64,000 bases of DNA from Streptococcus australis (GCF_901543175.1 NZ_LR594040.1:1178001-1242000), one strand, 5' to 3'. Counted from the stretch's first letter, positions 24,192 to 34,756 are shown. Notes: generated by a model from the letters alone, not told the origin. Numbers and translations: made by a program.

Positions 24192-24213
24192 ACTAGTTTG
24201 TAAAGCATAATAG

Positions 24214-24250
24214 TTAAAAAAACGACAACCACTTTTCAGCAGTTATCGTT
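24214..24250 (-). terminator. terminator of lytB
   Basis: On the minus strand AACGATAAC pairs with GTTGTCGTT (one G-U) around a 12-nt loop, followed by seven T. Confidence 0.75.
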
Positions 24251-24259
24251 GCTTATCTT

Positions 24260-26284
24260 TTAGTCTTTCCCACCAAGTTTGCTATTGATGGTCATCATGA
24301 TGCTAGCTATTTTTTCACCCCAATATGGATCAGAAGCATAGAGAACATTCATTCCTGTCGCCTTGTTCCCCAAGTGGTCTCTTCCACGGTCAATGTAATT
24401 CTCACGAATCCACTTAGCCGCGCCGAGGATCCCCTTATCCACATCATCAAATTTCTTGGCTGAGGTATACGGGCTCGAATCATAAGCTGCAATTCCAAAG
24501 AAGTTATTCTTATCCTTGGCAATCTTGCTCCGTCCCCAAGCACTCTCAAGTGCACTATGGGCCATTAAGTAAAGAGCATTCACACCATATCGTTCCTCAG
24601 CTTCCTTAAAAACAGCTCCCTTACCAGCGAGGCGACTATCCCGAATATTCATCAAAGAATAAATTTTATCCAATTCAGCTGCACTGTAATTACTTGGTTT
24701 AGTCAAATTTCTAAAGAGGAAAGGATTTTCAATGGTGAAGCCATCAAAATGAATCCCATCAGTTGAATAATATTTCTTACCAATGGTCATAGCTGAGCTA
24801 TGTGGCGCAACACGAAGACTCACATAAGGTGACAACTCATGGTAAAAATACTTACCATCGCTTGTATAATGAGGGACAAATTCACTGTCTTTATCAATAG
24901 CGACTAGGTCACTTTTATTCATAAATCCTGACAATCCCGAAACATTAACTGGTATTTGACTATCTTTTTTAGATTGGGCATCCCCAAGTGAAACTATGGT
25001 TCCTTGCGATACATAACTCAATCTTTCACCAGAAGCGCTATAGACATAAGCAGTAATTGGTTTCACTTTGTAATATTTTGCCTCTGAGATCCACTTCCCA
25101 TTATTCTGGAAGGAATACTCTTTACCTTTGATCGTAAAAGTACCTGTTACATATCGACCATCATCTTTTAGATAGTACCAAGCATCGTAATCTTTGTCAA
25201 AAATCCATTCATTTTTGGCCATATAGCCACCGGATTTAAGGTAGTATGAACCAATCCATTCACGAGAAGCGTAGCCCCCACCTGATTTCAAGTAGAACCA
25301 GCTATTGTAGGATTTATCAAAAATCCACTCTTTTTCCGCCATAGCACCACTATTTTTCAGATAGTAGTCACTTTTCCACTGGCTACTTGCCATCACACCA
25401 TCGCTATTGAAATAGTACCATGTTCCTTTGATTCTTTCCCATTTGTTGCGGGAAATTTTTCCCGAAGCTGTAGCATAGTACCACTTGTCAGATATTTTCA
25501 CCCAATCGTTTTCTGCCATGGCACCACTACCTTGGAAGAGATAGTCATTATAGATGGTGCGACTAAGCATGACACCTTCCTTATCAAAGTAATACCAGAC
25601 ACCTTCAATCTTTTCCCATTTGTTGCGAGAAATCTTTCCTGAAGCTGTGGCATAGTACCACTTGTCAGATATTTTTACCCAATCGTTTTCTGCCATCGCA
25701 CCACTACCTTGGAAGAGATAGTCATTATAGATGGTGCGACTAAGCATGACACCTTCTTTATCAAAGTAATACCAGACACCTTCAATCTTTTCCCATTTGT
25801 TGCGGGAAATTTTTCCCGAAGCTGTAGCATAGTACCACTTGTCAGATATTTTCACCCAATCGTTTTCTGCCATAGCACCACTACCTTGGAAGAGATAGTC
25901 ATTATAGATGGTGCGACTAAGCATGACACCTTCTTTATCAAAGTAATACCAGACACCACCAATTTTTTTCCAGTTTACGACAGACTGGTTATTTTCATAA
26001 AAACGCCAGTTTCCTTGCTCTTTTTTCCAACCTTCCTTGATAACGTCCTCGTTTTTTTCCTTTTTGGATGAGTTATCTTTAGAAGAATTTTCCTCTTTTA
26101 CAACCGGCTCTTTCTTGGGCTCCACTTGGGGAACTTCCTTTTTCGGAGTAGCTTCTTCTTTTTTCTTGACTACATCTGTGGTCTGAGTTTTTTTCGTAAC
26201 CTGAGATTCTTCAGCATATACTGATGTCTTTGCAAATCCTGCCATAGAAAGAACGACAGTACTTGCAAGTAGTATCTTCTTCAT
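24260..26284 (-). CDS. lytB: endo-beta-N-acetylglucosaminidase LytB, choline-binding
   Basis: A secreted murein hydrolase that separates daughter cells, 674 residues. The signal peptide is at 1-24 (cleavage after VYA), followed by a Lys/Glu-rich linker to about 75. Choline-binding repeats fill about 80-380, with WYYF and GxM patterns. The C-terminal catalytic part (about 450-674) includes SH3b-like and GH73 regions with HSALESAWG and NNFFGI. Three tandem copies of a 59-residue unit (about 177 bp each, roughly 25430-25960) are nearly identical. GAGGAGAA precedes the ATG. Choline binding implies phosphocholine on the cell wall. Confidence 0.93.
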   Translation of the reverse strand: MKKILLASTVVLSMAGFAKTSVYAEESQVTKKTQTTDVVKKKEEATPKKEVPQVEPKKEPVVKEENSSKDNSSKKEKNEDVIKEGWKKEQGNWRFYENNQSVVNWKKIGGVWYYFDKEGVMLSRTIYNDYLFQGSGAMAENDWVKISDKWYYATASGKISRNKWEKIEGVWYYFDKEGVMLSRTIYNDYLFQGSGAMAENDWVKISDKWYYATASGKISRNKWEKIEGVWYYFDKEGVMLSRTIYNDYLFQGSGAMAENDWVKISDKWYYATASGKISRNKWERIKGTWYYFNSDGVMASSQWKSDYYLKNSGAMAEKEWIFDKSYNSWFYLKSGGGYASREWIGSYYLKSGGYMAKNEWIFDKDYDAWYYLKDDGRYVTGTFTIKGKEYSFQNNGKWISEAKYYKVKPITAYVYSASGERLSYVSQGTIVSLGDAQSKKDSQIPVNVSGLSGFMNKSDLVAIDKDSEFVPHYTSDGKYFYHELSPYVSLRVAPHSSAMTIGKKYYSTDGIHFDGFTIENPFLFRNLTKPSNYSAAELDKIYSLMNIRDSRLAGKGAVFKEAEERYGVNALYLMAHSALESAWGRSKIAKDKNNFFGIAAYDSSPYTSAKKFDDVDKGILGAAKWIRENYIDRGRDHLGNKATGMNVLYASDPYWGEKIASIMMTINSKLGGKD
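25430..25960. repeat. three tandem 177-bp units within lytB
   Basis: Each encodes 59 residues of paired choline-binding motifs running from KWEKIEGVWYYFDKEG to YYATASGKISRN. The copies differ at only a few nucleotides, so recent expansion is likely. Limits are approximate. Confidence 0.75.
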
Positions 26285-26415
26285 TTTATTCTCCTCAGTA
26301 GAAATCAATCTATACTATTACTATTTTCCAAACCCTATTGTAACATAGTTAACAGACGGAAATATTACAAATTGATGAAGATTCTATGTCTTGTTGACGA
26401 TAAGGAAGGTCTATC

Positions 26416-28165
<1,750 letters not shown>

Positions 28166-28205
28166 GATTTTCCTCCTTAAATTTTAAGGGGACCAGATAA
28201 AGAAA

Positions 28206-28227
28206 AGACCTTGCTAGTGCAAGGTCT
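28206..28227 (-). terminator. attenuator terminator before pyrK
   Basis: A 9-bp perfect stem (AGACCTTGC/GCAAGGTCT) with a 4-nt loop and T-rich tail on the minus strand, about 40 nt before pyrK. It is the conditional terminator of the PyrR mechanism. Confidence 0.85.
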
Positions 28228-28335
28228 CAGTCGAGATAGGACAGAACTCATGCGCACAACTAAAAGGTCTCCGCAGAGAGTTTTCCCTATCACTTTTATC
28301 TGACACCTTGTGAGTCTCTCTGGACTCCCCTTAAA
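28206..28335 (-). promoter_or_regulatory. PyrR attenuation leader of pyrK-pyrDB
   Basis: Near 28302-28328 the minus strand carries the conserved PyrR-binding element AGTCCAGAGAGACT followed by CACAAGG, and the terminator at 28206-28227 ends the leader. When UMP is high, PyrR binds this anti-antiterminator and transcription stops. A single attenuator is present here. The identification rests on the well-known PyrR loop consensus. Confidence 0.85.
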
Positions 28336-28350
28336 GGTTAAATTTGTATT

Positions 28351-28379
28351 AGTATACCCTTTCAAAGAAAAAAAGTCAA
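28351..28379 (-). promoter_or_regulatory. promoter of pyrK-pyrDB
   Basis: TTGACT and TATACT separated by 17 nt on the minus strand, about 20 nt before the PyrR leader element. Confidence 0.8.
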
Positions 28380-28413
28380 GTAGAAAACGAACATTCTACT
28401 TGACCTCACTGGA

Positions 28414-28794
28414 TTATTTTTCACGAATGACTTCGACCTTGTAGCCATCAGGATCCTTGACAAAGTAATAGTTTGGTGGGGTTCCTGGTAGGCCTTTTGG
28501 CTCTGTAACCTCATAGCCTTTCGCGCTATGTTCTTGATGAAGTGCCTCAAGGTCAGGTGTACTGAGGGCGATATGGGCAAAGCCATCACCTACCACATAA
28601 GGACCGTGGTCATAGTTATAGGTCAATTCCAACTCGTAGTCATCACCCTCAAGTCCTAGATAGACAATGGTGAAGGCATAATCTGGAAAATCCTTGCGAC
28701 GTAATTCTTTAAAACCAAAAGCGTCTTGATAAAATGCGATTGATTTTTCAAGGTTTTCTACTCGCAAGCAAGTGTGTAGCATTTTTGAAGCCAT
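28414..28794 (-). CDS. gloA: lactoylglutathione lyase / glyoxalase I family
   Basis: A VOC-fold metalloenzyme of 126 residues that converts hemithioacetals of methylglyoxal. Metal ligands are His near 5 (MLHTCLRV), Glu near 57 (YELELTYN), His near 74 (FAHIALS) and Glu near 122 (YKVEVI), in family order. The start (ATGGCTTCAAAAATG) has AAGGAGAAAGC upstream. It lies between the L20 operon terminator and the pyr promoter. Streptococci usually lack glutathione synthesis or have low levels, so the thiol partner in vivo is not certain. Confidence 0.92.
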   Translation of the reverse strand: MASKMLHTCLRVENLEKSIAFYQDAFGFKELRRKDFPDYAFTIVYLGLEGDDYELELTYNYDHGPYVVGDGFAHIALSTPDLEALHQEHSAKGYEVTEPKGLPGTPPNYYFVKDPDGYKVEVIREK

Positions 28795-28811
28795 AGCTTT
28801 CTCCTTTATTT

Positions 28812-28844
28812 CTAAAAAGACTGGGACAATCCTGTTCCAGTCTT
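28812..28844 (-). terminator. terminator of the infC-rpmI-rplT operon
   Basis: Stem AAGACTGG/CCAGTCTT plus inner pairs, with T run on the minus strand, 8 nt after the rplT stop. Confidence 0.75.
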
Positions 28845-28852
28845 AAAAGTAA

Positions 28853-29212
28853 TTATTTACCAAGTTTTGCTTTAGCTGCATCTGCAAGAGCTGTGAAAGC
28901 TGCTGCATCGTTAACAGCCAAGTCAGCAAGCATTTTACGGTTAACTTCGATTTCAGCCAATTTCAAACCATGCATCAATTGTGAGTATGAAAGTCCGTTC
29001 AAACGAGCTGCCGCATTGATACGAGTGATCCACAATTTGCGGAAGTCACGTTTCTTTTGACGACGGTCACGGTATGCATAGTAGTAAGAGTTCATTACTT
29101 GTTCTTTTGCAGTACGGAACAAGATGTGTTTAGCTCCATAGTAACCTTTTGCTAATTTAAGAATACGTTTACGACGTTTGCGTGATACAACGCCACCTTT
29201 AACACGTGCCAT
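28853..29212 (-). CDS. rplT: 50S ribosomal protein L20
   Basis: An assembly-critical protein of the large subunit that binds 23S rRNA and, in Firmicutes, the leader of its own operon. 119 residues, very basic N-terminus ([20 protein letters not shown]), normal length. It lies third in infC-rpmI-rplT, 51 nt after rpmI. The leader upstream of infC would mediate L20 feedback. Confidence 0.97.
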
Positions 29213-29263
29213 GTTTTATTTCCTCCAAATATTTCCTAGAATTGTTTACTTACTGTTAGGCTA

Positions 29264-29464
29264 TTATTTCAAGCGAGTAAGCATTGCTTTGATACGTTTG
29301 AAATCTCCTGAATGCACCATAGATGCTTTACGAAGATGACGACGTTGTTTCTTAGTTTTTCCGTGGAAACGGTGAGAAGTGTAAGCACGGAAACGTTTAA
29401 GTCCACCAGAACCTGTACGTTTGAAACGTTTAGCTGATGCGCGGTGTGTTTTTTGTTTTGGCAT
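29264..29464 (-). CDS. rpmI: 50S ribosomal protein L35
   Basis: A 66-residue basic ribosomal protein starting [18 protein letters not shown], the family signature, with the usual length. It sits between infC and rplT in the conserved operon. AAAGGAGAAAA precedes the ATG. Confidence 0.97.
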   Translation of the reverse strand: MPKQKTHRASAKRFKRTGSGGLKRFRAYTSHRFHGKTKKQRRHLRKASMVHSGDFKRIKAMLTRLK

Positions 29465-29496
29465 GATTTTTTCTCCTTTATTTAACTTTCTGACAA

Positions 29497-30027
29497 TTAT
29501 TTTTTGTCAGTTGCTGGCGCCAACTGCATGAACATTTGGCGTCCATCCATCTTAGCTCGTTGTTCTATGATCGCAATATCTTGTGTTGCTTCAGCAAACT
29601 CGGCTAAAACTTTTGCACCAATCTCTTTATGGGTAATCATACGACCCTTAAAGCGAATAGATACCTTAACTTTATTTCCTTTTTCAAGGAATTTACGTGC
29701 ATTGCGAAGTTTTGTGTCAAAGTCTCCCTTGTCAATAGTTGGACTCAGACGAACTTCTTTCACAGTAACAACACTTTGTTTTTTACGTTGTTCTTTTTGC
29801 TTTTTCTGATACTCAAATTTGAACTTACCGTAGTCCATAATTTTAGCAACAGGCGGTTTTGCTTGGGGTTGAATCAATACTAAGTCAACATTTGCACTAT
29901 CAGCCAATGCTTGCGCTTCGCTGAGTGGCTTGATGCCTAGCTGTTCTCCCTCAAGACCGATCAAGCGAACTTCACGTACACGAATTTCATCATTGATGAA
30001 TAAGTCTTGCTTTGCTATGGTTTTCAC
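29497..30027 (-). CDS. infC: translation initiation factor IF-3
   Basis: IF-3 binds the 30S subunit and checks start codon selection. The N-terminal domain ([14 protein letters not shown]) and the C-terminal domain ([21 protein letters not shown]) are complete, about 176 residues. The start is uncertain. I give GTG at 30027, but the Shine-Dalgarno core GAGGTG overlaps it and stands 6 nt before ATA at 30016-30018 (ATAGCAAAGCAAG). Rare start codons are known for infC in other bacteria. Upstream in-frame ATGs lie inside the attenuator hairpin and are improbable. Confidence 0.93.
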   Translation of the reverse strand: MKTIAKQDLFINDEIRVREVRLIGLEGEQLGIKPLSEAQALADSANVDLVLIQPQAKPPVAKIMDYGKFKFEYQKKQKEQRKKQSVVTVKEVRLSPTIDKGDFDTKLRNARKFLEKGNKVKVSIRFKGRMITHKEIGAKVLAEFAEATQDIAIIEQRAKMDGRQMFMQLAPATDKK

Positions 30028-30042
30028 CTCTTTTTTATTATT

Positions 30043-30082
30043 AGAGAAAAACAAGAGCGGGCTCGTAATGATACAAGCCCGC
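30043..30082 (-). terminator. attenuator hairpin in the infC leader
   Basis: Minus strand GCGGGCT pairs with AGCCCGC, followed by TCTTGTTTTT. It lies within the transcribed leader about 20-50 nt before infC, so it must be conditional. Confidence 0.75.
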
Positions 30083-30176
30083 ACGTTATGATAGCGTTTC
30101 TTAGAAACTTTTCATCCGTAGGGCCAGGCAACTTGATGTCACAAGGCGAGAAGCTCTCACTTCTGCTTTTCTCAAC
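30083..30176 (-). ncRNA. L20-type leader of infC-rpmI-rplT
   Basis: The transcribed region between the promoter (30183-30211) and the attenuator. It has paired segments GAGAGCTTCTC and GTTTCTAAGAAAC. In Firmicutes this position holds the L20-binding leader that terminates transcription when free L20 accumulates. I infer the class from position and the terminator and cannot verify the consensus. Confidence 0.6.
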
Positions 30177-30182
30177 TTTTAT

Positions 30183-30211
30183 ATGATACCAAGTTTTCTA
30201 TACCTTGTCAA
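30183..30211 (-). promoter_or_regulatory. promoter of infC-rpmI-rplT
   Basis: TTGACA and TATCAT with 17-nt spacing on the minus strand, about 150 nt upstream of infC. Confidence 0.8.
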
Positions 30212-30331
30212 GATAAAAAGTCATTTTTTCGAAAAAGTTTCTGTTTTCTTCTTGATGTCCGCATCAAAAAGAGAGAACCTAGTTGGTTCCCTCTCTATGT
30301 TATTTTTTCCCTCACCTTCCATATAGGAATG

Positions 30332-31516
30332 CTAAGACCTATTAAAACCTTCCTTTTTACGTGAACTTCCCCATCTTTCGATAAATAGAATACCCACTAA
30401 CAAAAGAATAATCAGGCAAGGAAGTAAGACCATCCCCATGCTCCAATTTAGATCTACATTATTAATCTGCTTAGGTAATCTTCCAGATAGAATCTCCACT
30501 GAACGCAAGTAAGTAAAGGGAATCAGATGGGCAATACTCTGAAGAGGCTGGATCGTTTGGATACCAAACAATAAGCCAACAATCCCAATGAGGGAAAGAA
30601 AGAGGACAGGCATTTTTTGCTTGAAAAAGTAAGCAATCAAGTACACGATTTCCACAATGACGATAAAGGCTAAGAAAGCTAAGAGCAAGCTAGGAAATAA
30701 CACATCTTGTATCTTCCCAATAGTTACCTCTTGATTGGTTAAGCTATAGAAAGGGTAGGGATAATCTAACTGTCCAACACCACTTATTAGACTTCCCACT
30801 AGAAAAGAAAATCCACAGATTCCAATAAACAGCACACTTACATAACTCACCCCAACTCCAAGAGAGGACATGGCAAATGTCACTTTTGAAAAAGGATATA
30901 ACTGAGCTGTATCGAGATTATTTTGATATCTTTCTGCAAACAGTTGTGTTAGCATGAAAATAATACCAATCACAAACAAGCTTGGGATGATAGCCTCTAA
31001 AATCCAGACAATCTGATCAATCCCGTGGGTCGGAAACTCCAAAGTATGTGCTTTTATGTTCAAGGGATACAGGGCTTGGTAAATCTTTCGTTGGCGGTCA
31101 ACTGCCATTTTAAATTCAGAGTCAGAAGTCGGTTGATTTGACATAACTTCATAATTCTTCTCTTCATCTTGCCACTGCAAATAATAGGCTTCTTTCCAGC
31201 GCCCTTCTTTTAGTAAGGTTAGAATTTCTTTCTTTTGCGTTAAAAGATGTTTTTGTGATTCTAAATTACTTTTAACAATCTGGTATTCCTCCGAGTTGGT
31301 ATCAGATATTTGGGAGAGTTTCTCTTCATATTCATTGATGACTCTCTCATTTTTTACAAGACGGGTTTCCAACTCGCTCTCCAAGCTGACGGAGTTTGCA
31401 GTCTGACTATTAAGATAAAAGGTAACACCGAGTCCAGATACAAATAAAGCTAAGATAATCCAGTTTAAGCGACTTTTGAAAACTTTTTTTAATAAAAATA
31501 GGCTAATATCTTTCAT
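30332..31516 (-). CDS. ABC transporter membrane protein linked to a secreted peptide
   Basis: A 394-residue ABC-2-like membrane protein. A first transmembrane helix lies at about 15-33, then a long extracytoplasmic coiled-coil-like region (about 40-150, ending near KAHTLEFPTHG). Five or more helices follow from about 165 to 385. The start overlaps the ATPase stop as ATGA. It is the third gene of an operon whose first gene encodes a small secreted peptide. Export of that peptide or protection from it is plausible; the family of the membrane protein is not recognised precisely. Confidence 0.75.
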   Translation of the reverse strand: MKDISLFLLKKVFKSRLNWIILALFVSGLGVTFYLNSQTANSVSLESELETRLVKNERVINEYEEKLSQISDTNSEEYQIVKSNLESQKHLLTQKKEILTLLKEGRWKEAYYLQWQDEEKNYEVMSNQPTSDSEFKMAVDRQRKIYQALYPLNIKAHTLEFPTHGIDQIVWILEAIIPSLFVIGIIFMLTQLFAERYQNNLDTAQLYPFSKVTFAMSSLGVGVSYVSVLFIGICGFSFLVGSLISGVGQLDYPYPFYSLTNQEVTIGKIQDVLFPSLLLAFLAFIVIVEIVYLIAYFFKQKMPVLFLSLIGIVGLLFGIQTIQPLQSIAHLIPFTYLRSVEILSGRLPKQINNVDLNWSMGMVLLPCLIILLLVGILFIERWGSSRKKEGFNRS

Positions 31517-32106
31517 AACGGAACCTCTTCTATCTGCCCCTGACGAATGGTTACGATGCTATCGCAAATCCCCACTAACTCCTCTTTGTAGTGGGAACTT
31601 AAAAGAACCAGCTGCTCTCGTCTATCGATTTGTGCCAATCTATCAAAAAACTTCTGTCGATAATACTCGTCTAAACCATTTGTTACCTCATCCATGAGCC
31701 AGCATTTCGCCTGACTGAGGAAATACATAGCAATCACCAAGCGTTGCTTCATCCCTAAGGAATACTTACGAATAGGAAGGTTGATATAGTCAGACATTTC
31801 CCAATAGGCGATTTCGTCCCCCAAGTTTAGGTCTGACTTCCAGATATTTTTTATGAGACGAAGGTAGTCCATCCCACTTAAGTTTCCATCCAGCCATTCA
31901 ATACTCTCATAATAAAATAAAGAAGGAGGGACTGCGATATTTCCACTACTAAGGGGAAGTAGCTTGCTCATGGCTCGGAACAGGGTCGTCTTTCCCGAGC
32001 CATTGATAGCAAGAAGGCCATAAATCCTGCCCTTTTCAAATGTGAAATCAACATCTTGTAAGATGACTTGTCGTGTTTTTAAGGTAACATGAGTAAGAGT
32101 TATCAT
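31513..32106 (-). CDS. ABC transporter ATP-binding protein
   Basis: A 197-residue ATPase. Walker A is GLLAINGSGKTTL (about 30-42), with Ala-Ile-Asn in place of the usual Gly-Pro-Asn; the signature YSLGMKQRL lies near 115 and Walker B CWLMDEVTNGLD near 135. It is short because the C-terminal region is compact. The gene lies 47 nt after the small secreted peptide gene and overlaps the permease start by 4 nt, so all three are one operon. Confidence 0.88.
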   Translation of the reverse strand: MITLTHVTLKTRQVILQDVDFTFEKGRIYGLLAINGSGKTTLFRAMSKLLPLSSGNIAVPPSLFYYESIEWLDGNLSGMDYLRLIKNIWKSDLNLGDEIAYWEMSDYINLPIRKYSLGMKQRLVIAMYFLSQAKCWLMDEVTNGLDEYYRQKFFDRLAQIDRREQLVLLSSHYKEELVGICDSIVTIRQGQIEEVPL

Positions 32107-32153
32107 ATACAGCCCTCCTTTTTTTCACTCTTTAACGATTGATAGTTTCCTGT

Positions 32154-32402
32154 CTAGTAGTTAATGACCTCATAACGAGCGTAGTTCCAGCCTCCGCCAA
32201 CTTTATACTCAGAATAGCTGTAATAACGAGACCATTCCGGAATGACCTTATATCTATATGCATGGTAATTCATTCTAGACTCATAGAAGGCATTCCAGTC
32301 ATAGCGATAATTTTTAAGAACGGTCTTAGCAGATACACTAGACTGAAAAAGACCAATAGATAACAAACTAGCTAATAAAACAACTTTTGCTGATTTTTTC
32401 AT
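32154..32402 (-). CDS. small secreted peptide precursor, bacteriocin-like
   Basis: An 82-residue precursor with a clear signal peptide (KKSAKVVLLASLLSIGLF, cleavage after VSA near 25). The mature part of about 57 residues is very rich in Tyr, Trp, Asn and Arg, with no Cys, and ends GGGWNYARYEVINY. The GGGWNY pattern recalls the start of lactococcin-972-type bacteriocins, but the rest does not match. A strong promoter lies upstream, and the ABC ATPase and permease genes follow. No Shine-Dalgarno is visible before either ATG (32402 or 32411). Bacteriocin function is inference. Confidence 0.65.
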   Translation of the reverse strand: MKKSAKVVLLASLLSIGLFQSSVSAKTVLKNYRYDWNAFYESRMNYHAYRYKVIPEWSRYYSYSEYKVGGGWNYARYEVINY

Positions 32403-32444
32403 GGTTATCATTGAATTTGTATCATTAGTATTGAAGACGCTTTC

Positions 32445-32473
32445 ATTATATCGTTTTTCCCTGTATTATGCAA
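32445..32473 (-). promoter_or_regulatory. promoter of the secreted peptide-ABC operon
   Basis: TTGCAT and TATAAT with 17-nt spacing on the minus strand. The transcript would start about 35 nt before the peptide ATG. Confidence 0.75.
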
Positions 32474-32515
32474 CAGATTTTTAGTCCATTTCATTAATAT
32501 ATAACATTTTTCTTC

Positions 32516-34756
32516 CTATCGAACGCTTTCAATTCGCCAACTTTTCCAACCTTTAAAGCGAGTAGCTCCGTTCTGGTCAGTTCGGTAAACCTTACTCTTG
32601 ATACTTTCCAGTCGTGTCAAGGTTTCCTGATGGGGGAGTTTTGCACGATTGTTCTTACCCACTGAAATGAGAGTAATCTCTGGTTTGAGTTTTTCTAGAA
32701 AAGCTGGATTTGATGAGGTTTTAGCACCATGTTGACCGACTTTTAAGACATCCACCTCTAAGGTAGGGTATTGCTTTAGAAGATCCTTTTCTCCCTTCTC
32801 CTTCAAGTTTCCAGTAAAGAGAAAGTACTTATCCATGAGTTTTCCATAAAGAAGGAGAGAATCATCACGATTCCCATCTCCAATCTTCCCTGGAGATAGG
32901 ACTTCTAAGTAACTGCCAAAAATCGGAAAATTCTCCCCTGCTGTCACACTGCGTACCTTGGTTTGAGTCGCTTCTAATTCTGCCACAAATTCTTTCTGTG
33001 TCAAACTTCCTTTTGATACTAAAATCTCCCCTACATGGAAAGCCTTGGTCACCTCCAGCAAATCTCCAACATGCTCCTTGTCTGTATTGGTCAAAATCAG
33101 CTGATCAATCTTATCTACTCCTCGACTTTTAAGATAGGGAATCAAGGTCCTCTGGGCATTGCTGGTTGTAGACTTTTGCTGCCAAGCTTGGATTTTTTTG
33201 TCGGATTCTGCCTTACCTCCTACATCTATCAAGATAGTTTTACCAGTCATATCCCGTAGAAAAATGCTTTCTCCCTGCCCAACATCCAGCATGGTGATTT
33301 CATTTTCCAGCGGGTGTTTGGTTATGAAAAAGAGTCCCACGATAAAGAGGCTGAACCCTGCTACTCTTTTGATGTTTTTCCTAAAATCATAGACCAAGGC
33401 CAATGAAGCTAAGAGGAGAATCAAAAGCCATGCGTTTGGTTGTCCAAAGACCAAGGGCCTACTTGCCATCTGCGAAACCAAGCGAATGATGCTCTCCAGC
33501 CATTCAAAGACAAGGTTAAGCTGAGTGACTGGGTAAACAAAAGACAGAATGAATAAGATAGACAAAAGCGGTAAGAAAACCAAGTCAAACAAGAAGGAAA
33601 AGACAAAGGTCAAAAGGATAGACCAAGGCTGAAATTCTGCAAAATAGAAGGATAGAATGGGCAATATTCCCAAGGAAATGACTAGACTTTCTCTGGCAAC
33701 AGCCTTGAGCCCCTCCCCTTCTTTGCTTGTCATGGTCAAGATAAAAGCATAGGCACAGGACAAGACACCTCCTGCTGTTAGGAAAAAGTTGGGCATGATG
33801 ATAAAGAGGACAAGAACAGTCAAGGCAAAATTGTCCAAGCTCTTAACACCATGTTGGGCTAGTAATTTTTGTAAGAGACTACGAATGACCGAAGCTGAAA
33901 ATCCTGTCAGCCCTGCATAGATAAGGGAAAAAGGGTAGATCAGCCACTTCAACTTTTCTTGAGTCAAGCCCAATCGCAAGAGGAGCTTCTTAAAGGATTC
34001 CATAAAAAATCCAACCTGCATACCTGACAAGGCAAAGAGATGGATAATTCCAAGACTGGAATAGAGCTCATTCATCTCCTCAAAATCAGTATCTAGATGT
34101 CCGAAAAGAAGACCTGTCATATAGTTGCGCATAGGATCTGGAAAGTGCATCTTAATCCAAACTACAGCCTTTCGACGTAAACTGGACAGATTTTCTCCTA
34201 TATCCCAACTGCTAATCTTTTTCATTGACTGGATACTCTTGATAGTCAAAGTTTGGTAAATTCCTTGAGTCTTCAGATAGGATTGATAGTCAAATCCACC
34301 AAAATTTCTCTGACCTTCTGGCTCGGAAAGTTTTCCTTCTAGTTCAATCTCATGAAGATCTGTTAAGGCCTGAAAGTGCTCTCTCTCCTCCTCAGACTGG
34401 AGTTTATAGTAAACTTGGAAGGTGCGACCCTCAGCCTTGCCCCGAAAGGACAGACTATCTCCATTGACCTTAATAGTGTCAGGCAAAATCCGTACCCTCT
34501 CAACAGAATCCACTAGGTTTTGACTAGCTTGTGTCTGTTGCCAGTTTTGAAACAAAAAACAAAACCCAAAAACTCCACAAATCGCTAGAACTTTACCAGC
34601 CGATTTCCAAGGAAATTGGAAAAAGAGACAGACAAGCAAAAAAACAAAACCTAGCAGTGAGAGATAGGACGCTCCTAAAATGGCATAGTAAAGCCAAAGT
34701 AACAAAAAGCCCAGATAGATTAAGGGGATAGGAAGAGTCTTAATCCACTGTAACAT
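32516..34756 (-). CDS. comEC: competence DNA channel protein ComEC
   Basis: A polytopic membrane protein that forms the channel for single-stranded DNA uptake, 746 residues. An N-terminal soluble OB-like part (about 55-190) lies between the first helices, the competence core with many helices at about 205-480 (FGHLDTDF, FALSGMQVGFF), and the metallo-beta-lactamase-like domain at about 490-735 (LDVGQGES, DVGG, KVGQHGAKTSS). Its start overlaps comEA by 17 nt. It should be induced late in competence through the combox upstream of comEA. Confidence 0.95.
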   Translation of the reverse strand: MLQWIKTLPIPLIYLGFLLLWLYYAILGASYLSLLGFVFLLVCLFFQFPWKSAGKVLAICGVFGFCFLFQNWQQTQASQNLVDSVERVRILPDTIKVNGDSLSFRGKAEGRTFQVYYKLQSEEEREHFQALTDLHEIELEGKLSEPEGQRNFGGFDYQSYLKTQGIYQTLTIKSIQSMKKISSWDIGENLSSLRRKAVVWIKMHFPDPMRNYMTGLLFGHLDTDFEEMNELYSSLGIIHLFALSGMQVGFFMESFKKLLLRLGLTQEKLKWLIYPFSLIYAGLTGFSASVIRSLLQKLLAQHGVKSLDNFALTVLVLFIIMPNFFLTAGGVLSCAYAFILTMTSKEGEGLKAVARESLVISLGILPILSFYFAEFQPWSILLTFVFSFLFDLVFLPLLSILFILSFVYPVTQLNLVFEWLESIIRLVSQMASRPLVFGQPNAWLLILLLASLALVYDFRKNIKRVAGFSLFIVGLFFITKHPLENEITMLDVGQGESIFLRDMTGKTILIDVGGKAESDKKIQAWQQKSTTSNAQRTLIPYLKSRGVDKIDQLILTNTDKEHVGDLLEVTKAFHVGEILVSKGSLTQKEFVAELEATQTKVRSVTAGENFPIFGSYLEVLSPGKIGDGNRDDSLLLYGKLMDKYFLFTGNLKEKGEKDLLKQYPTLEVDVLKVGQHGAKTSSNPAFLEKLKPEITLISVGKNNRAKLPHQETLTRLESIKSKVYRTDQNGATRFKGWKSWRIESVR

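Noticed and set aside
25709..26071. Plus-strand frame of 120 codons opposite lytB
   Set aside because: It is an antisense shadow of the choline-binding repeats and has no ribosome binding site.
30019..30084. Longer IF3 starting at an upstream ATG
   Set aside because: The extra codons lie in the attenuator hairpin and its T run and have no ribosome binding site.
32154..32402. Firm assignment as lactococcin 972 family
   Set aside because: Only a short GGGWNY-like motif is shared, and it is at the C-terminal end instead of the start of the mature peptide.
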